Notes: a model not told the origin generated them from the letters alone. DNA of 64,000 nucleotides from Corella eumyota (GCA_963082875.1 OY720102.1:7068001-7132000), one strand, 5' to 3'. Shown: positions 9,832 through 28,779, numbered from the stretch's first letter. Program-made: numbers and translations.

Positions 9832-11117
9832 TTTTAGGTAGTTTGTTATATAACGCTCTAGTCACTTTATTTTTTGTAGTTTGAATCGTACGGTATGTTG
9901 CTGTCTTTTATATATCGCGTTGGGCATTTAGAAACGTCAGTCGCAATTATGTAAATTAAGTACGTTTTGTTTTAAATTGTTATCTATTTTCGTAAAGGTG
10001 CGGTTAGAAATTCTTTTGTTTTAGCTACAAAAACAATGAATTAGGCGCGAAATTATTTTGATTGTTGGATTAGAAAGCATGCCAATGGCAAAATAAAAAT
10101 AATTTTAATTCAATTACCGGACAATGCAGGGTTTATTATTAAAATTCACGCCCATTTGAAAGCATTGTAATTGTTGTTTAAATGGTTTGTATGTGTTCAG
10201 TTTTTTTAGTGTACAAATAATCATCTCGTAAATATTGATGTTTTAGGGTTATAATTAGGATTTAGGCTATGTAATTAGTTGCTTGCTGATTTTTTCAGCC
10301 GATCTATATTGGAAAAATACAACTAAATATCACATATCAAATTTTTGTCCAGCAAAGTACACGCATCATCGCCAAGCAAACATGTGTCATGCTTTGGATT
10401 TTTTCGACAAAAAACAGACAAATTTGTTGTTTTGTTCAAATATTTTTCTTAAATAGTTATTTCTTAAAAATTCGATGTGTAAAAATGTCATGCTTTTATT
10501 ACATATTAAAACGTTGGTTAACAATCCTAGTTATGTAAATATTTTGCGATCTGTAGATCATTATATAAATGCCGATTGCTTTAAACCGCCGTTATTTGCG
10601 CTAACAAGACTTGCGTCAAAACAAACAGTGTTTCAAGCCATGCATTGCAGTTTTAAGAGACTAAAAAAATGCTTTGTCCTTGGTAATTTTACTTAAGCAG
10701 TGCATGTCGTGTTTTAAGCGCAAGTAATTACAGTATTATCTTTAAAAGCAGTTAGAAAACATAGTTTAAAGCTTATTTAATGTTATTTAAAAAGCAAGGC
10801 AAAACTTAACTAAAAACTTTATGTTACTTAAATATTTGATCTAAATGTAAGAAAATTTTATTTTTTTAATCAAAAAATAATTTAGATGAAGCTTGTATGA
10901 AAAACGTAAATAAATTGTGCTGTTAACCTAATATATATTTAAAAGATAATGTTTTAATTCAAGTTTTAAAGAAAAATTAAAAAACATGGGCAAATCTGAA
11001 TAACTTACAATTTTATGTTTAAAAATCACAAATGTAATATTTGCTTATATTCTACAGGAACAAGTAGCCCAAAAAATTTTTTTTTGTTTTAATAAAGTCA
11101 TATAAAAAGTATATAAC
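9832..11117. other. Intergenic between divergent genes
   Basis: Holds the promoter of cysteine-rich gene 2 on the minus side and presumably that of the transferase on the plus side. The sequence is AT-rich and unique. I see no SINE, tandem repeat or convincing exon; the 73-codon ORF near 10475 has no family features. Confidence 0.6.
9908..9917 (-). promoter_or_regulatory. TATA box of cysteine-rich gene 2
   Basis: TATATAAAAG on the minus strand, about 77 bp upstream of the ATG at 9831. It mirrors the TATA box of the paralogue. Confidence 0.55.
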
Positions 11118-17955
<6,838 letters not shown>

Positions 17956-18888
17956 ACATTCTTCTTAATAATTCCTATTCTTTTGGGTGATACTTTTATC
18001 TAAATATTTTGTTTTTAAGTTTTTTATTTTAAAGGCTTTACACAGATTTCTGCTGTTTAAATTTTTTTAAGTGATATTTTTATTAGTTCGAATTAAGTTC
18101 TTATTTAATCAATTGTTGTAGTACTTAATTTCAATAGTGTTAATTTTAGTCTGTGCCAATTACCTTACTTTCTTACTCAGTTGGTATAATCTAACATTGT
18201 TGTTTTTATCATTTTTTAAATATTCCAATCGATTATCATGCAATACCAAAAATAAGTATCGAGGATATATAGATAATACTTTTTATTAACATTGTTTTAT
18301 TAACTTTTATATTTTGGAAATTTTTAAGCAAAAGTCAGTTTTGATGCATTTAAGCATCATGAAGAGTATTTGGTGATACTTTACTGCTTAAAACCTCAAG
18401 CTTTTAATTAGATTTTAATGTAACGTTATTTTTACAGATTTTTTACATTCCTTGGTTTTATTAATTGATGTGCATTGTAGTAACAAATTTTAATTTTAAA
18501 GTATTAATATATTGGTTTACATTTTTAATGTACTATGCTACACCTTTTTTTCTAAATATACTGTAAAAATATATTTTTAAGTATTTATTTTCGATTTTTT
18601 TACCGTAAGATTTCAAGAAAATAATTAAATGGGAATTTTCCTTTGTTTTATTTTGTAGAAGAGTGTTTATTACAGCGCACAAATAAAGAATTTTAAAAAA
18701 AAAAACGTTTTGCAAAAGAGGATAAAGTAAAATTATTAACAGATTGTCTCACTGCCGCGAGATGTCGGCGTCTAGCCATTTTTTACGATTTCACGTTTCG
18801 AATCAGCTGTGTCACGCTTTAAGATATTGTTCTAGCTTCTTCTTTTTCTATAATAGTAAGATTTAAAATCAATAACAAAGGTTTAAAG
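17956..18888. other. Intergenic: transferase 3' UTR and ubiquilin promoter
   Basis: AT-rich. AATAAAG near 18682, followed by an A-run, is a candidate distal poly(A) site. The 200 bp before the ubiquilin ATG are GC-richer and hold the likely promoter. No exon seen. Confidence 0.6.
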
Positions 18889-20457
18889 ATGGCAGACGAA
18901 AGTAATAATATCGAGATTACAATTAAAACTCCTAAAGACAAGGTGACAGTAACCATTTCGCCAACTGCTACCATAAAAGATTTAAAAATCAAAGTTTCTG
19001 AAAAATTTAAAGCCAGCGTTGCGCAACTCGTCATTATATTTTCGGGGAAGATTTTGAAAGATGACGCGACCGTGGAAAGCTACCAAATCAAGAACGGGCA
19101 TACCGTTCACTTAGTTATTAAATCCGGTGCTAGCTCAACAAGCGGACAAAATTCGGCGTCTAGCGATAACAAGCCTGCAACTGCGACGCCACCACCAACG
19201 ACTCAAAACCCGCCAGCAGGTGGCGATCCGTATAATCTTGGAGGCTTGGGTGGCATGGGCGGTCTAGGGGGTTTAGGCGGTCTAGGATCCGGCATGAATT
19301 TACAGGAAATGCAGCAACAGATGATGAACAATCCCGAGATGATACAACAAATGATGCAGAATCCGATGGTTCAGAGCATGATGAACAACCCCGATTTACT
19401 GCAAACGATGATCACCAACAACCCGCAAATGCAAGAACTCATGCAGAGAAATCCGGAAATAACTCACATTTTAAACAACCCAAGACTCATGCAGCAAACC
19501 CTGGAAATGGCTCAGAATCCGGCAATGTTACAAGAAATGATGAGAAATCAAGACAGGGCGATGAGTAATCTCGAAAGTATACCTGGTGGGTATAATGCAT
19601 TAAGAAGAATGTACACTGATATACAAGAGCCGATGCTCAACGCAGCACAGGATCAATTTGGTCAAAATCCGTTCGCGGCATTGGCAGGTGGCAACCAGGC
19701 TAATCCTGAGACACAAAACACTGAAAACACGGCTCCTCTGCCTAATCCATGGCAGTCAGGATCGACTCCGGCTTCGAGAACAAACACAGCTCCTTTGTCT
19801 AATAAGACTTCTACTAATACAGGTACTACAGACAGCAAACCATCAACCACCCCAAGTTCAAACATGTTCAGCAACCCAGCAATGCAAAATTTGATGCAAC
19901 AAATCACGAACAACCCGTCAATGATGCAAGGGATGATGAACTCGCCCTACATGCAAAACATGATGCAGAGCCTCTCAAGCAACCCCCAACTTGCTCAGCA
20001 GATGCTCTCGCAGAACCCAATGTTCGCCAACAACCCCCAGATGCAATCAATGCTTCCTACCATGCTTGAACAAATGCAAAGACCCGAAATGCAACAGTTA
20101 ATGACGAACCCCGAGGCGATGGAAGCAATGATGCAAATTCAGCGGAGCATGGCGACGTTAGAGCAACAAGCCCCGGGTATATTTCCAGGGGGCGCTGGGA
20201 TGAATCTGGGGGGTGCAACTATCCCTTCAACTAACCCCACTCCAAACCCAACAAATCCTCAACAGAACTTAGCGCAAATGATGCAAAGCTTAGCAACCGG
20301 TGCATCTACAACTACTCAACAACCTCCGGAGACTCGCTTCCAGTCCCAATTGGAACAATTACAACAAATGGGATTCTGGAATCAGGAGGAAAACATAAGA
20401 GCGCTTGTTAGGACGGGAGGAAACGTTACCCAAGCAATCGAGCATTTATTAAAATAA
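18889..20457 (+). CDS. UBQLN: Ubiquilin, single exon
   Basis: Uninterrupted ORF of 522 residues with a good start context (AAAGATGG). Ubiquilins shuttle ubiquitylated and membrane-protein clients to the proteasome. Domain order is classic: ubiquitin-like domain at about 7-79 (IEITIKTPKDKVTVTIS to HTVHLVIK), Ser/Thr/Pro linker, a Gly-Leu-rich stretch near 115-132, Met/Asn/Gln-rich STI1 repeats around 140-230 and 330-430 (NPEMIQQMMQNP, NPQMQELMQRNP), and a C-terminal UBA at about 482-522 (LEQLQQMGFWNQEENIRALV). Ubiquilin usually has a Pro/Gly-rich insert and about 580-600 residues, so this one is slightly short. It has no intron although its neighbours are intron-rich, unlike vertebrate UBQLN1; UBQLN2 and UBQLN3 are also intronless. 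Loss of introns through a retrocopy is one explanation. The reading frame is intact and looks functional. Confidence 0.95.
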   Translation: MADESNNIEITIKTPKDKVTVTISPTATIKDLKIKVSEKFKASVAQLVIIFSGKILKDDATVESYQIKNGHTVHLVIKSGASSTSGQNSASSDNKPATATPPPTTQNPPAGGDPYNLGGLGGMGGLGGLGGLGSGMNLQEMQQQMMNNPEMIQQMMQNPMVQSMMNNPDLLQTMITNNPQMQELMQRNPEITHILNNPRLMQQTLEMAQNPAMLQEMMRNQDRAMSNLESIPGGYNALRRMYTDIQEPMLNAAQDQFGQNPFAALAGGNQANPETQNTENTAPLPNPWQSGSTPASRTNTAPLSNKTSTNTGTTDSKPSTTPSSNMFSNPAMQNLMQQITNNPSMMQGMMNSPYMQNMMQSLSSNPQLAQQMLSQNPMFANNPQMQSMLPTMLEQMQRPEMQQLMTNPEAMEAMMQIQRSMATLEQQAPGIFPGGAGMNLGGATIPSTNPTPNPTNPQQNLAQMMQSLATGASTTTQQPPETRFQSQLEQLQQMGFWNQEENIRALVRTGGNVTQAIEHLLK

Positions 20458-21154
20458 CTAACTCTCCAAAAGTATAATGTTATTTAAAATTTTAGACAAG
20501 GCTGTTGTCACTTTCATTAACTTATAGTAGGTAAAATGTATTTTTGTTTTAAAATATTTACTGATTTGTATTGCTTAATCTAATGTGAGTTAAAATTAAT
20601 AATCTCAGATTAAAAACTAATCAACATTGTTTTGCTTTCTTTATTTGAAGAGAATTTTCATGTATTGGTGTTGCTTTTGTTATTGTATGTGTATATACTC
20701 AATTTTTTTTCTGCGAATGATTTTTAATTCAATCATAATTTTTCAGTTCGTTGTAGAACCTGTGTGTAAAAAATAAGTGATTGGCATCTCTAAAATTTTA
20801 ACTGTATAAAATAGTCCAGAACTCTATTTTAAAAGCAAGGAAATAGAAAAAACTAAATTGTTTTGAAATACTTTACGTTTCCTTTTGTAATCTATATTCT
20901 TGGGATATTGTAATATAATAACTGACTGTCTGTTTTATGCAATATCTCTTTTAAAATTGGTATAATGTTATCAGCTAAATAGGAAGTGTCATTACACATA
21001 ATACTATCATATGAAAAATTAATTTAAAAATTTGTGATTTTTATTTAAAAAAAAAACAGTATTGTGGTGAGTTTTTATGTTACTACAAAAACAAAAAGGG
21101 TTTAACTTGATGTTGTATATGATTAATTTTAGGATGCTACCTTGTAAATAGGAA
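20458..21154. other. Intergenic between ubiquilin and PLPBP
   Basis: AT-rich. Holds the ubiquilin 3' UTR and the PLPBP 5' region. A TTTTAG acceptor-like site at about 21127-21132 lies just before the PLPBP start and could close a 5' UTR intron or accept a spliced leader. No repeats or exons seen. Confidence 0.55.
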
Positions 21155-21919
21155 ATGAGATATAAAATTATGGCAGAAGCTGTAGAAGATGTTGCAAAAA
21201 ATCTTTCAGTTATTCGGTCAAAAATGGTTGAAGCCACAAATAAAAGAACTGAAGCAGTGACAAAATGTTCTCGGGAGCCTTATTTGGTTGCTATAAGCAA
21301 AACAAAGCCACTAGTCGCAATAAAGCAAGCATACGATGCTGGACAGCGCCATTTTGGTGAAAACTACGTAAAAGAACTAAACATGAAGGCCAATAATCCT
21401 GACATGGCTGATTTGTGTCCTGACATAAAGTGGCATTACGTCGGTGCCTTTCAAAAGAAAATGGCGGCATCACTAATGCGTTTACCAAACTTATACATGA
21501 TCCAAACTTTAAATTCCGTCGTCGGTGCTGACGCCATAAACTCCAGATGGAATAAGGCAGAACCACTTCGCATTCTTGTCCAAGTAAATACCAGTGGAGA
21601 GGACAGCAAGAGCGGCGCAAAACCCGAAGAGTGTGTACAAATCGCAACTCATATTTATAAAAACTGTCCAAATTTAAAATTTGCCGGCTTAATGACTATC
21701 GGCTCTTTAGGACACGATTACACTAAAAGCCCAAACCCAGATTTTACATGTTTGCAAAAATGTAAGACAATGGTGTGCTCTGAACTTAATATATCCAAAC
21801 AAAACTTAGAGTTAAGTATGGGTATGTCAGCTGACTTTACCCATGCTATCGAAGCGGGAAGCACCTCTATAAGGGTGGGGTCGAGTATTTTTGGGGCTCG
21901 CGAATACCCCCCCGTTTAA
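21155..21919 (+). CDS. PLPBP: Pyridoxal phosphate homeostasis protein, single exon
   Basis: Single ORF of 254 residues; the ATG at 21170 (249 residues) has a better start context (A at -3, G at +4) and may be the true start. The protein is the eukaryotic YggS/PROSC relative. It binds PLP on a lysine and buffers vitamin B6, with no known catalysis. Visible marks are YLVAISKTKP (PLP lysine at about residue 49), QRHFGENYVKEL, IKWHYVGAFQ, VQVNTSGEDSKSG, FAGLMTIGSLG, and the C-terminal phosphate-binding run LSMGMSADFTHAIEAGSTSI followed by RVGSSIFGARE. The human gene has eight exons, whereas this one has none of the introns in its coding part. It is the second intronless gene in a row. Confidence 0.95.
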   Translation: MRYKIMAEAVEDVAKNLSVIRSKMVEATNKRTEAVTKCSREPYLVAISKTKPLVAIKQAYDAGQRHFGENYVKELNMKANNPDMADLCPDIKWHYVGAFQKKMAASLMRLPNLYMIQTLNSVVGADAINSRWNKAEPLRILVQVNTSGEDSKSGAKPEECVQIATHIYKNCPNLKFAGLMTIGSLGHDYTKSPNPDFTCLQKCKTMVCSELNISKQNLELSMGMSADFTHAIEAGSTSIRVGSSIFGAREYPPV

Positions 21920-22411
21920 TATTTATTTTGCTATTAAACTAAATAGTTGCAATTTAGACAAATCCATTAAAAGAATATATAAATATCGTAATTTGTATTG
22001 TTTTTTATAATATTATGCCATGTTTTTCAATATTTATTTACTGATGTTTCCTTATTGTCAATTAAGAAAAAAAAATTGTGAAATTGCTTATTGAAGACTG
22101 CAGTTTTTTTTGCATTTAAATTATAACTTATGCCATCAATATGTATTGATTACTATAGACTTTTTATTTTATTGAAAATGATCTTCTACCTTACTTTTTT
22201 TGAAATGGATAATTAAAAAAATTTATTGTATATGCATTGTAGTATATTATTGTATGATGGTGCATTCATTTAACTTAACTATTCTTTCTTTAATTACAGT
22301 TTTCTCATTAGGTTCTCATGTTATGACCAATTATTAAATTTATTTTAAGCAAGTAAGCAGTTTTTTATTTATACAGCTATTAATTTTTATTAATGATAGA
22401 GAAGAAAAAGA
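21920..22411. other. Intergenic between PLPBP and VIPAS39
   Basis: AT-rich. Contains the PLPBP 3' UTR (TATTAAA within about 30 nt of the stop) and the VIPAS39 promoter region. Nothing else recognised. Confidence 0.5.
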
Positions 22412-25400
22412 ATGGCATCTGCACGAAAAGCTGTAAGTAGAATTGTTTTAAACTAACATTTCAAATTTCAAGTCTAATATAAGGTTTTAAAAACTAGATA
22501 TTTCTTACATCTTAAATGTGATAATATGATCTTGGGTCTTAATAGCAAAATTAAATATATACATTGTCATTCTAAATTTGCTAATTTTTTCAAGCAACAA
22601 TACACATGTATTCCATTTTTTACTTTTCGTAAATTCTTATTTTTGCATTTTTTTCTCACTTACTAAATGCTTTAATATATATTCTCTTGCCTAAAAAATG
22701 CTCAAATTCTTTTTTTTAATTCAGCCACCTCCTGTAGCAACTGACACGGATAGTTACTGGAACACCTCAAACTTAACAGCTTTCAATTTTGACGATGATG
22801 AAGATCAAGATAGCATTGAACAAATTAGTTGGGATGGAAGCACTGCTACTCCTATAGTTACAAGGTTAGAATAATGATGATCTCCATTCTTAGTTTTAAG
22901 CAAGCTTAAAGCAGAAAAAAATTATGAATAAAATGTTTTTTAAAAAAAAATTGCATTATTTTTAAATGCATATTTTTTTTAAATGTGTAAATGTAATTTT
23001 GTATTAAAATGCACTAGTTTTTATTAATTGCTAGTACTTTAGTAACTAGCGTGATATAGTAATAGAAAGGCAGTACCATATTGTTTACTTTATATGTGAT
23101 TTTCTTGCAAAATTGTATTAATTTTATTGTTAAAAAATTGACAAAAATTTAGTATTAATTAAAGTAGCAATTTTTTAATAATTGTGTAATAAATTGAACT
23201 AATTTTTTTATTTTATTTTTTTAAAATTTAACTAGAGCTCAAACTACAACCTCAACCCAGAACCAACCACAATTAGTTAAACCCCGGCAAGCCACTTCGA
23301 CCCCCACTTACAATTCCAACCCAAGGTCCCAATCGGCAAGGGCTTACAATAGAAAGGCCCAGTTTCCACCATCACCCTCAACCCTTCCAAACCACCATCA
23401 AAATCGAGGAAATTCAGGCCCCGATCCAACAATTGCAGAAGGTATGGTAACATCGAATAAGCCTAAATAATTATACATAATATTAACACTAACTTCAAAT
23501 AACAAACATACTAAAAATTTAGAACTTTTACTTTTAAAGAACAAAAGTTATCGTCTTTCAAAATTCGGTCAAATAAGAATAAAAACAATAATAATAATAA
23601 TAATAATAATAAATATAATGACAATAACAATATGTTTCGAAATCTAAGATTTCGAACCATAATTAGCCAAAAAAATGATAACTTAATTGAATGACATAGT
23701 AACATTGTAAAATGTATAATAACATAGAATTGTCATTTATTTCCTTGTAGGATGTTGATGCGTATTAAAGATTTAATATTAAAGATTGAATATCACCATT
23801 TTATTCTAGTTGTAAAGGCCTCGGAACGCAAAACTGCTCCGACCGCCACAGATTTAATTAAACTTGAGACCGAGATTCTTACTTTAAAGCGGCAGCTCAC
23901 TCAAGCAAAGCGTGATCGTGCAGCAGCCCCATCTAGAGGCGAAACTTTAAAGAGAATTATGGTAAATCAGTTCGTTTTTGTATATTTTTTTAGTTATCTT
24001 AACTTTAAAATAAGACAGTAATTGGCCAGCATTGCTATTTTATTGATTTTAACTTGAAATCTAGGATATATAATAAAGCCTTATGGAACAGTTATATATA
24101 CTATGTATGTCTAATTTATAGGCCTTCCAAATAAAAAAAAAATTCTGTTTGTAGAGCTTAGGTAAATGCCAGCAAATTTTCGTTAGGGGTTGGGACCGTA
24201 TTATGGCAATTACAATCTCGACATTAGGGCTCTAGTATAATTATTAAAATAACTGCTCTTAAGTAACTGATTTTTAATTATTTAGCTATTTTACAATTTT
24301 GATACCAGTAAAAAAAATTTATAAAATTTATTTTTAGGTGGGTGAGCCTTATGTTTTAGAATTATACAAATCCAAAGAAGACAAAGCAGCCTTACTAGAT
24401 GATGCTATCAGAAGACATGACGGTAATGCAATTTTGGCTGTCACGCTGTTTATGAGAGATACTTTAAAAAGAGGTAAGTTATAGATGTACTGTTTTATAT
24501 GCACTTGAAATCTGTCAATTGTTATTAATTTAGTCTAACATTAAAAATAATTTTTTTTTATGTTTAATCAAATTTATTTTAGGCTTAGAGACCTGTTTTT
24601 TAATTTTACTAACAAGTCATTAATGTACTGTTTTAACGACTTTTTGGATCTATTTATATCCTAACTTGGGCCACTATTTATATCTATGTTTTTGTAATTC
24701 TATTTAATTTTTTATTATATATGTATAGTTAAATTTTTTTATAAGGCAGCTATGCATATATTTTTTTTAAATTTCACAATCAAATTTTTAAATATCTTAA
24801 ATTGACCGCTTTTTATACCTATTGTTTCTCAATCTATTTCAATTTTAAAGATATGTTAAATCCAATCTTTTATTCGGCAGCTTAGTCTATTTTTATTTTT
24901 TAAATTTCATTATCAAGCTTTTTAATATTTCATTTTAACAGCTTTTCAGACCTATTCATATCATTGGTTGTTTTTTAAACCTGTGTTTTTTATCTTATTC
25001 TATTTATTCTTCTTTAATATTTGTATAGTCAAATTTTTTTATGATGTAGCATAGGGTATTTTATATTTAAAATTTTGTCAAATTTTTTTATGATGTAGCA
25101 TAGGGTATTTTATATTTAAAATTTTAATATCAAATTTTTTAATATCTTAACTACTTTTTAGACCTATTTAGTAAGGAGTTAATGAAACGAGCCATGGCTG
25201 TCGACCACTACTGCGCTTACCTGAAATCTGCCGGTGAAATTGACGAGTTACATGAAACTCTAAGTGCTCTGGGTCGTACGGAAGAGGCGGCCATGTTAAA
25301 ATACAGACAGGCTTTGACTTCGACCTCCACAACTACGCCCGAAATTAGAGCTAACAGTTTAAAGGACTGTATCAAGTATGTTATATAGTTATATACATGT

Positions 25401-28400
25401 TTTTTGCTTGGGATTGCTATTACGGAGGGTAATATTTTTTACAATGTGTCTGGTCGGGTCAATTTTTTATTAATTAAAGGGCATTTTTAATAGAAGGTTT
25501 GGCGTAACAGAGAGTTAATAAAAAATGTCACATTATCAAAAAGGTGTCTATTTGATTAAATGTTTTTGCAGTTGGTAGTAATGTATTCCTATCTAAGGCT
25601 TAATAAAAATAAGGCACTACAAGTATTTATTTTTTTTAAATATATAAAGCAAGTGACAAAGAACACCTTAAATAGTTATAAACAAATGCATTAGGAATAT
25701 GTCGTATTTTAGAACCCACCTTAATTTAAATGTTAAACACTCCTCAATATAAATAAATAGATGACAATGATATGACATGTTTATTATTTTATGTGAAGTC
25801 TATTGTTTATGTCGATACCTAATTTAATTATCAATGTTTAAATTTATACAATGTCATGTTGCAACAAAAATAACTGCTAATTTGTTGTTTGAATTTTATT
25901 TTGAATAACTTTTGTTAAAAATTGGCATTATGGTATAGTGGTCAGAGCACTTTACTTCACATGAGGTCCTGGGTTTGATCCCCACTGCTCTCTTGCTGTT
26001 GCTTCTTTGAGTAGGGTGCTACAAACTGTATAAACTTCTGCTGAGTCAACTCTTAATCAGCAGCTTAATTATCAAGCAAATATAATCTTTAATATTCAAA
26101 TCTGCCAAAGGCAACTTGAGACTGGGTCGGGGTAACTGATGTTACTCTATGTTTAGGTCATGAAGTAGACCTCCCCACATCGAGGATAAATAAAAATAAA
26201 AAAATAAAAATTTTATACAATTGTTTATTAAATTTTTAGATACTACTTTGACTCCGACCCTCGCTTGTCGATGGACACCAGCTGCATTGAGGAGCAAATT
26301 ATAATGATGCAGCGCCAGTCAGTGGTGGAGGATGGCGATCGAGCTGCGGAAAAGAACGGCCACCCGGTGTTCAAATCCCACCCGAGAAAGGAATCGGTCA
26401 TACATAAGAGCGTTATAACAATGCTGTATTATTGCTGTTACTATCATTGGGGAGAAGCAGAGGTAATTGTAAAATTACTTTTTTATATAAATTATTATAT
26501 CCCGTATATGGAAAGGTTGACTTCACAACCCAAACATAGAGTAACATCAGTTACCCTGACCCAGTTTCGAGTTGACTTTGGCAATTTGGGATATTATAGA
26601 TTTATAATTTCCTGATAATTATAGGCTGCTGATCAGGTGTTGGCTTAGCAAAAGTTTATATACACTGTTTGATGCGCCTAAGAGCAGTTGGGATCAAATT
26701 CAGGACCTTATGTAGTGAAACCAAGTGTTCTGACTACTACACCACTTTGCCGGTAATGATGTTCCTACACCGGGAATCAAACCCCCGTTGCCTAAGTGAA
26801 AGCTGGGAATCCTAAAAAAAATAATTTTATTTATTAAATATCCAATTTTTTAGACTTGCAAATTTATTTACATTTTTTTGTTTACCTACCAGGGTTTGTT
26901 AAGCAGCCCGAGCTCAATTAGAAAAGACCACAAAATCAGCGAAAAACAATTTTTGTTTATCGCTCTTGCCGCACTTTGCAGAATGAGAAAGTAAGTTTTG
27001 TTATTTTGATTACATTTTAGTAGACTTATTTTTAGATATTTTTTAGACAAACTTGATAATCTCTATGTTATTATACATATAAGGTGTTAGTAGAGGTTAT
27101 ATTTTTCTGTCACTTTTTTTTCTGCCAGATTTTTCTGTATTTTTTGTTATTATTTGCTATGTTTTTAGATGGAGAAAAATCGAGGAACTACTAACGACAC
27201 CGCGCACAATGTTCAGATCTTCTCGGTTGCAGGCCAGCATTGGCTTCGAAAAAGTCTGTGACGTTTTTAGCAAAAATCTCGCCCCTGTAGATGTAAGTAT
27301 CACCTACTATAAACTTTCTTGAAAAAATTTTTCAAAATAACAAAATATTTAAAAAAATAATTACTTATATAATTTTTTTTTAGACTTTAGCAAAGTATTG
27401 TGCCGAAATTGAAAATCCAGAAAAGCGATGCGAGATGGCGGTCAAATTAAAGTGCTACCAAGTTGCAATTGACGTAAGTTATTATATGTTGAAAAGTAAT
27501 TTATTTCTGATATATGATTGCCCGCTTAAGACTAGGTAACTTCCATAAACTGGCCTAGTATCAGGTTTACTATATGTTAACATATGAATATATTTCATAC
27601 TTCACTTAAGTAAGTTGATATAAACGGTATTAAATCTTGCTGAGCCAATACTTCCTCAGCAGCTTAACTATATGGCAATTAAATTTTATAATGTCTCAAA
27701 CTGCCAAAAACAATTTGAGACTGGGTCGGGGAAACTAACGTTACTCTATGTTTAGGTTGTAAAATTAATTATCCTAAAATATTGCCGCTTTTTCAATTTA
27801 TTTTTATTGCAGGCAATGACATATTTAAAAGATAGAAGACAGTTAACAAATTATCTTGACCAAATTCCACCAGAAAACCAGCACATGAGACAATATCTTC
27901 TCGCGAAAACCAGATCTTCGGTAAGCATGTTTTTGTATCTGTGTAATTTGTCATGGTTAGTTTACCTGTTAATAGACTTTTAGTAGTCCAATTTTTTAAT
28001 TACTTTAAAAAAATTTTGTCTAAACTATATTAGGCCTATATAGAGTTGATAGTGTACCTTAATATATTAAGGAATGGTAAAGAAGAAGATATGGGCAGAC
28101 AAAACAGAGATAAAAGTAGTAAGATGGCAGAGTTAGGTAATTTAGACTACAACTGGGTATATGAAAGTATATATATTTATTTTAATGCAAAGCAAAAAAA
28201 GGGTTTTTGATTTAGAAAAAGTGTTATCAAGATAGAGCTTGACTTAGAAAAGTGTTATATTGATTTAAAGAAGTGTTATCAAGATACAAGAAATATAAAT
28301 AGTATTTAGTTGAAAATTATGTTTTGGTTTAAAACACACCGTCTTTAATAACTTTTTAAACATGTCCTAAAACAATGTTATAACCGCAAAAACCTAACTT

Positions 28401-28440
28401 TTGCTTTTGTTTTTTTCAGGACATTAAATGGAGGAACTAA
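22412..28440 (+). CDS. VIPAS39: VIPAS39 / SPE-39 trafficking protein
   Basis: Exons 22412-22432, 22725-22864, 23236-23441, 23810-23961, 24338-24473, 25162-25375, 26240-26462, 26893-26990, 27169-27292, 27384-27473, 27813-27920 and 28420-28440 give 510 residues (human 493). VIPAS39 partners VPS33B and acts in late endosome and lysosome traffic. The N-terminus has the family's DSYWNTSNLTAFNFDDDED; a Pro/Gln/Ser-rich stretch, a short coiled coil (KLETEILTLKRQL) and the helical Vps16-C-like region follow. Matching runs include DDAIRRHDGNAILAVTLFM, SKELMKRAM, LGRTEEAAMLKYRQAL, FKSHPRKESV, LYYCCYYHWGEAEG and the C-terminal DIKWRN. The last coding exon is only 21 nt. SINEs occupy introns 6, 7 and 10, and an AAT microsatellite lies in intron 3. 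AATAAA at 28658 is the likely poly(A) signal. Confidence 0.94.
23530..23665 (-). repeat. Dispersed repeat, copy 1
   Basis: On the minus strand this reads TTCGAAATCTTAGATTTCGA, AACATATTG(T/A)TATTGTCA, then ...CCGAATTTTGA...ATAACTTTTG. The same order occurs at 31560-31690 on the plus strand. The AAT microsatellite lies inside this copy. Confidence 0.6.
23585..23615 (+). repeat. AAT microsatellite
   Basis: A run of AAT triplets in the third VIPAS39 intron. Confidence 0.85.
25028..25125 (+). repeat. 49-bp tandem duplication in VIPAS39 intron
   Basis: Two nearly identical head-to-tail copies of a 49-bp unit starting GTCAAATTTTTTTATGATGT. It sits within a longer, more diverged T-rich tandem (about 24590-25160). 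Confidence 0.8.
25921..26205 (+). mobile_element. SINE in VIPAS39 intron
   Basis: Full-length diverged copy: GGTATAGTGGTCAGAGCAC head, GGGTTTGATCCCCACTGC B box, GCCAAAGGCAACTTGAGACT body and CATCGAGGATAAATAAA tail. Confidence 0.8.
26501..26755 (-). mobile_element. SINE in VIPAS39 intron, reverse
   Basis: On the minus strand the order is head AAAGTGGTGTAGTAGTCAGA, then a B-box remnant, then the body and the tail ending near TATACGGG. Confidence 0.75.
26762..26813 (-). pseudogene. Truncated tRNA-Glu(UUC) relic
   Basis: On the minus strand, TTAGGATTCCCAGCTTTCAC then a T-arm GGTTTGATTCC and 3' GTGTAGGAA line up with tRNA-Glu from the D-loop to the acceptor end, including the anticodon TTC. The 5' acceptor and D-stem are missing and the T-stem is mispaired, so it is not a working tRNA. 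It abuts the head of a reverse SINE. Confidence 0.55.
27525..27775 (+). mobile_element. Old SINE in VIPAS39 intron
   Basis: Head unrecognisable; the body (TGCTGAGCCAATACTTCCTC, AAACTGCCAAAAACAATTTG, TTACTCTATGTTTAGGTTGT) is clear. Confidence 0.65.
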
Positions 28441-28779
28441 CAAAGTTAAACCTATAGCAATCATTTTCTTGTCAAAATTTTCTGTTCTTAAGCAAACTGT
28501 CTGTTATCTTTTAACTTTATACAAGCAAATTTTTTCACACAACTGTAAATGTATATTATAACATACTGCTTTTAACTGCATGTGCAATTTTAGTGCTTAT
28601 AAATTTTGTAAATGGTATTACTATTATCTGGTTATGGCTGATTTAATGCATGAAAGAAATAAACCTGATGTTGTGTGACTTAAATATGCTAAATAAAATC
28701 TATCAATATATTTGTATTTTCTAAAGAGTGGTAGAAAAGTATAAATACATATAAATCCATTCAAAACACATTGAAATAC

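Noticed and set aside
10475-10696. 73-codon ORF in the intergenic region
   Set aside because: It has no family resemblance, splice context or compositional signal, and is as expected by chance.
18889-22432. Operon of ubiquilin, PLPBP and VIPAS39
   Set aside because: Tunicate operons usually have gaps of a few tens of bases. Here the gaps are about 700 and 490 bp and each contains candidate poly(A) signals.
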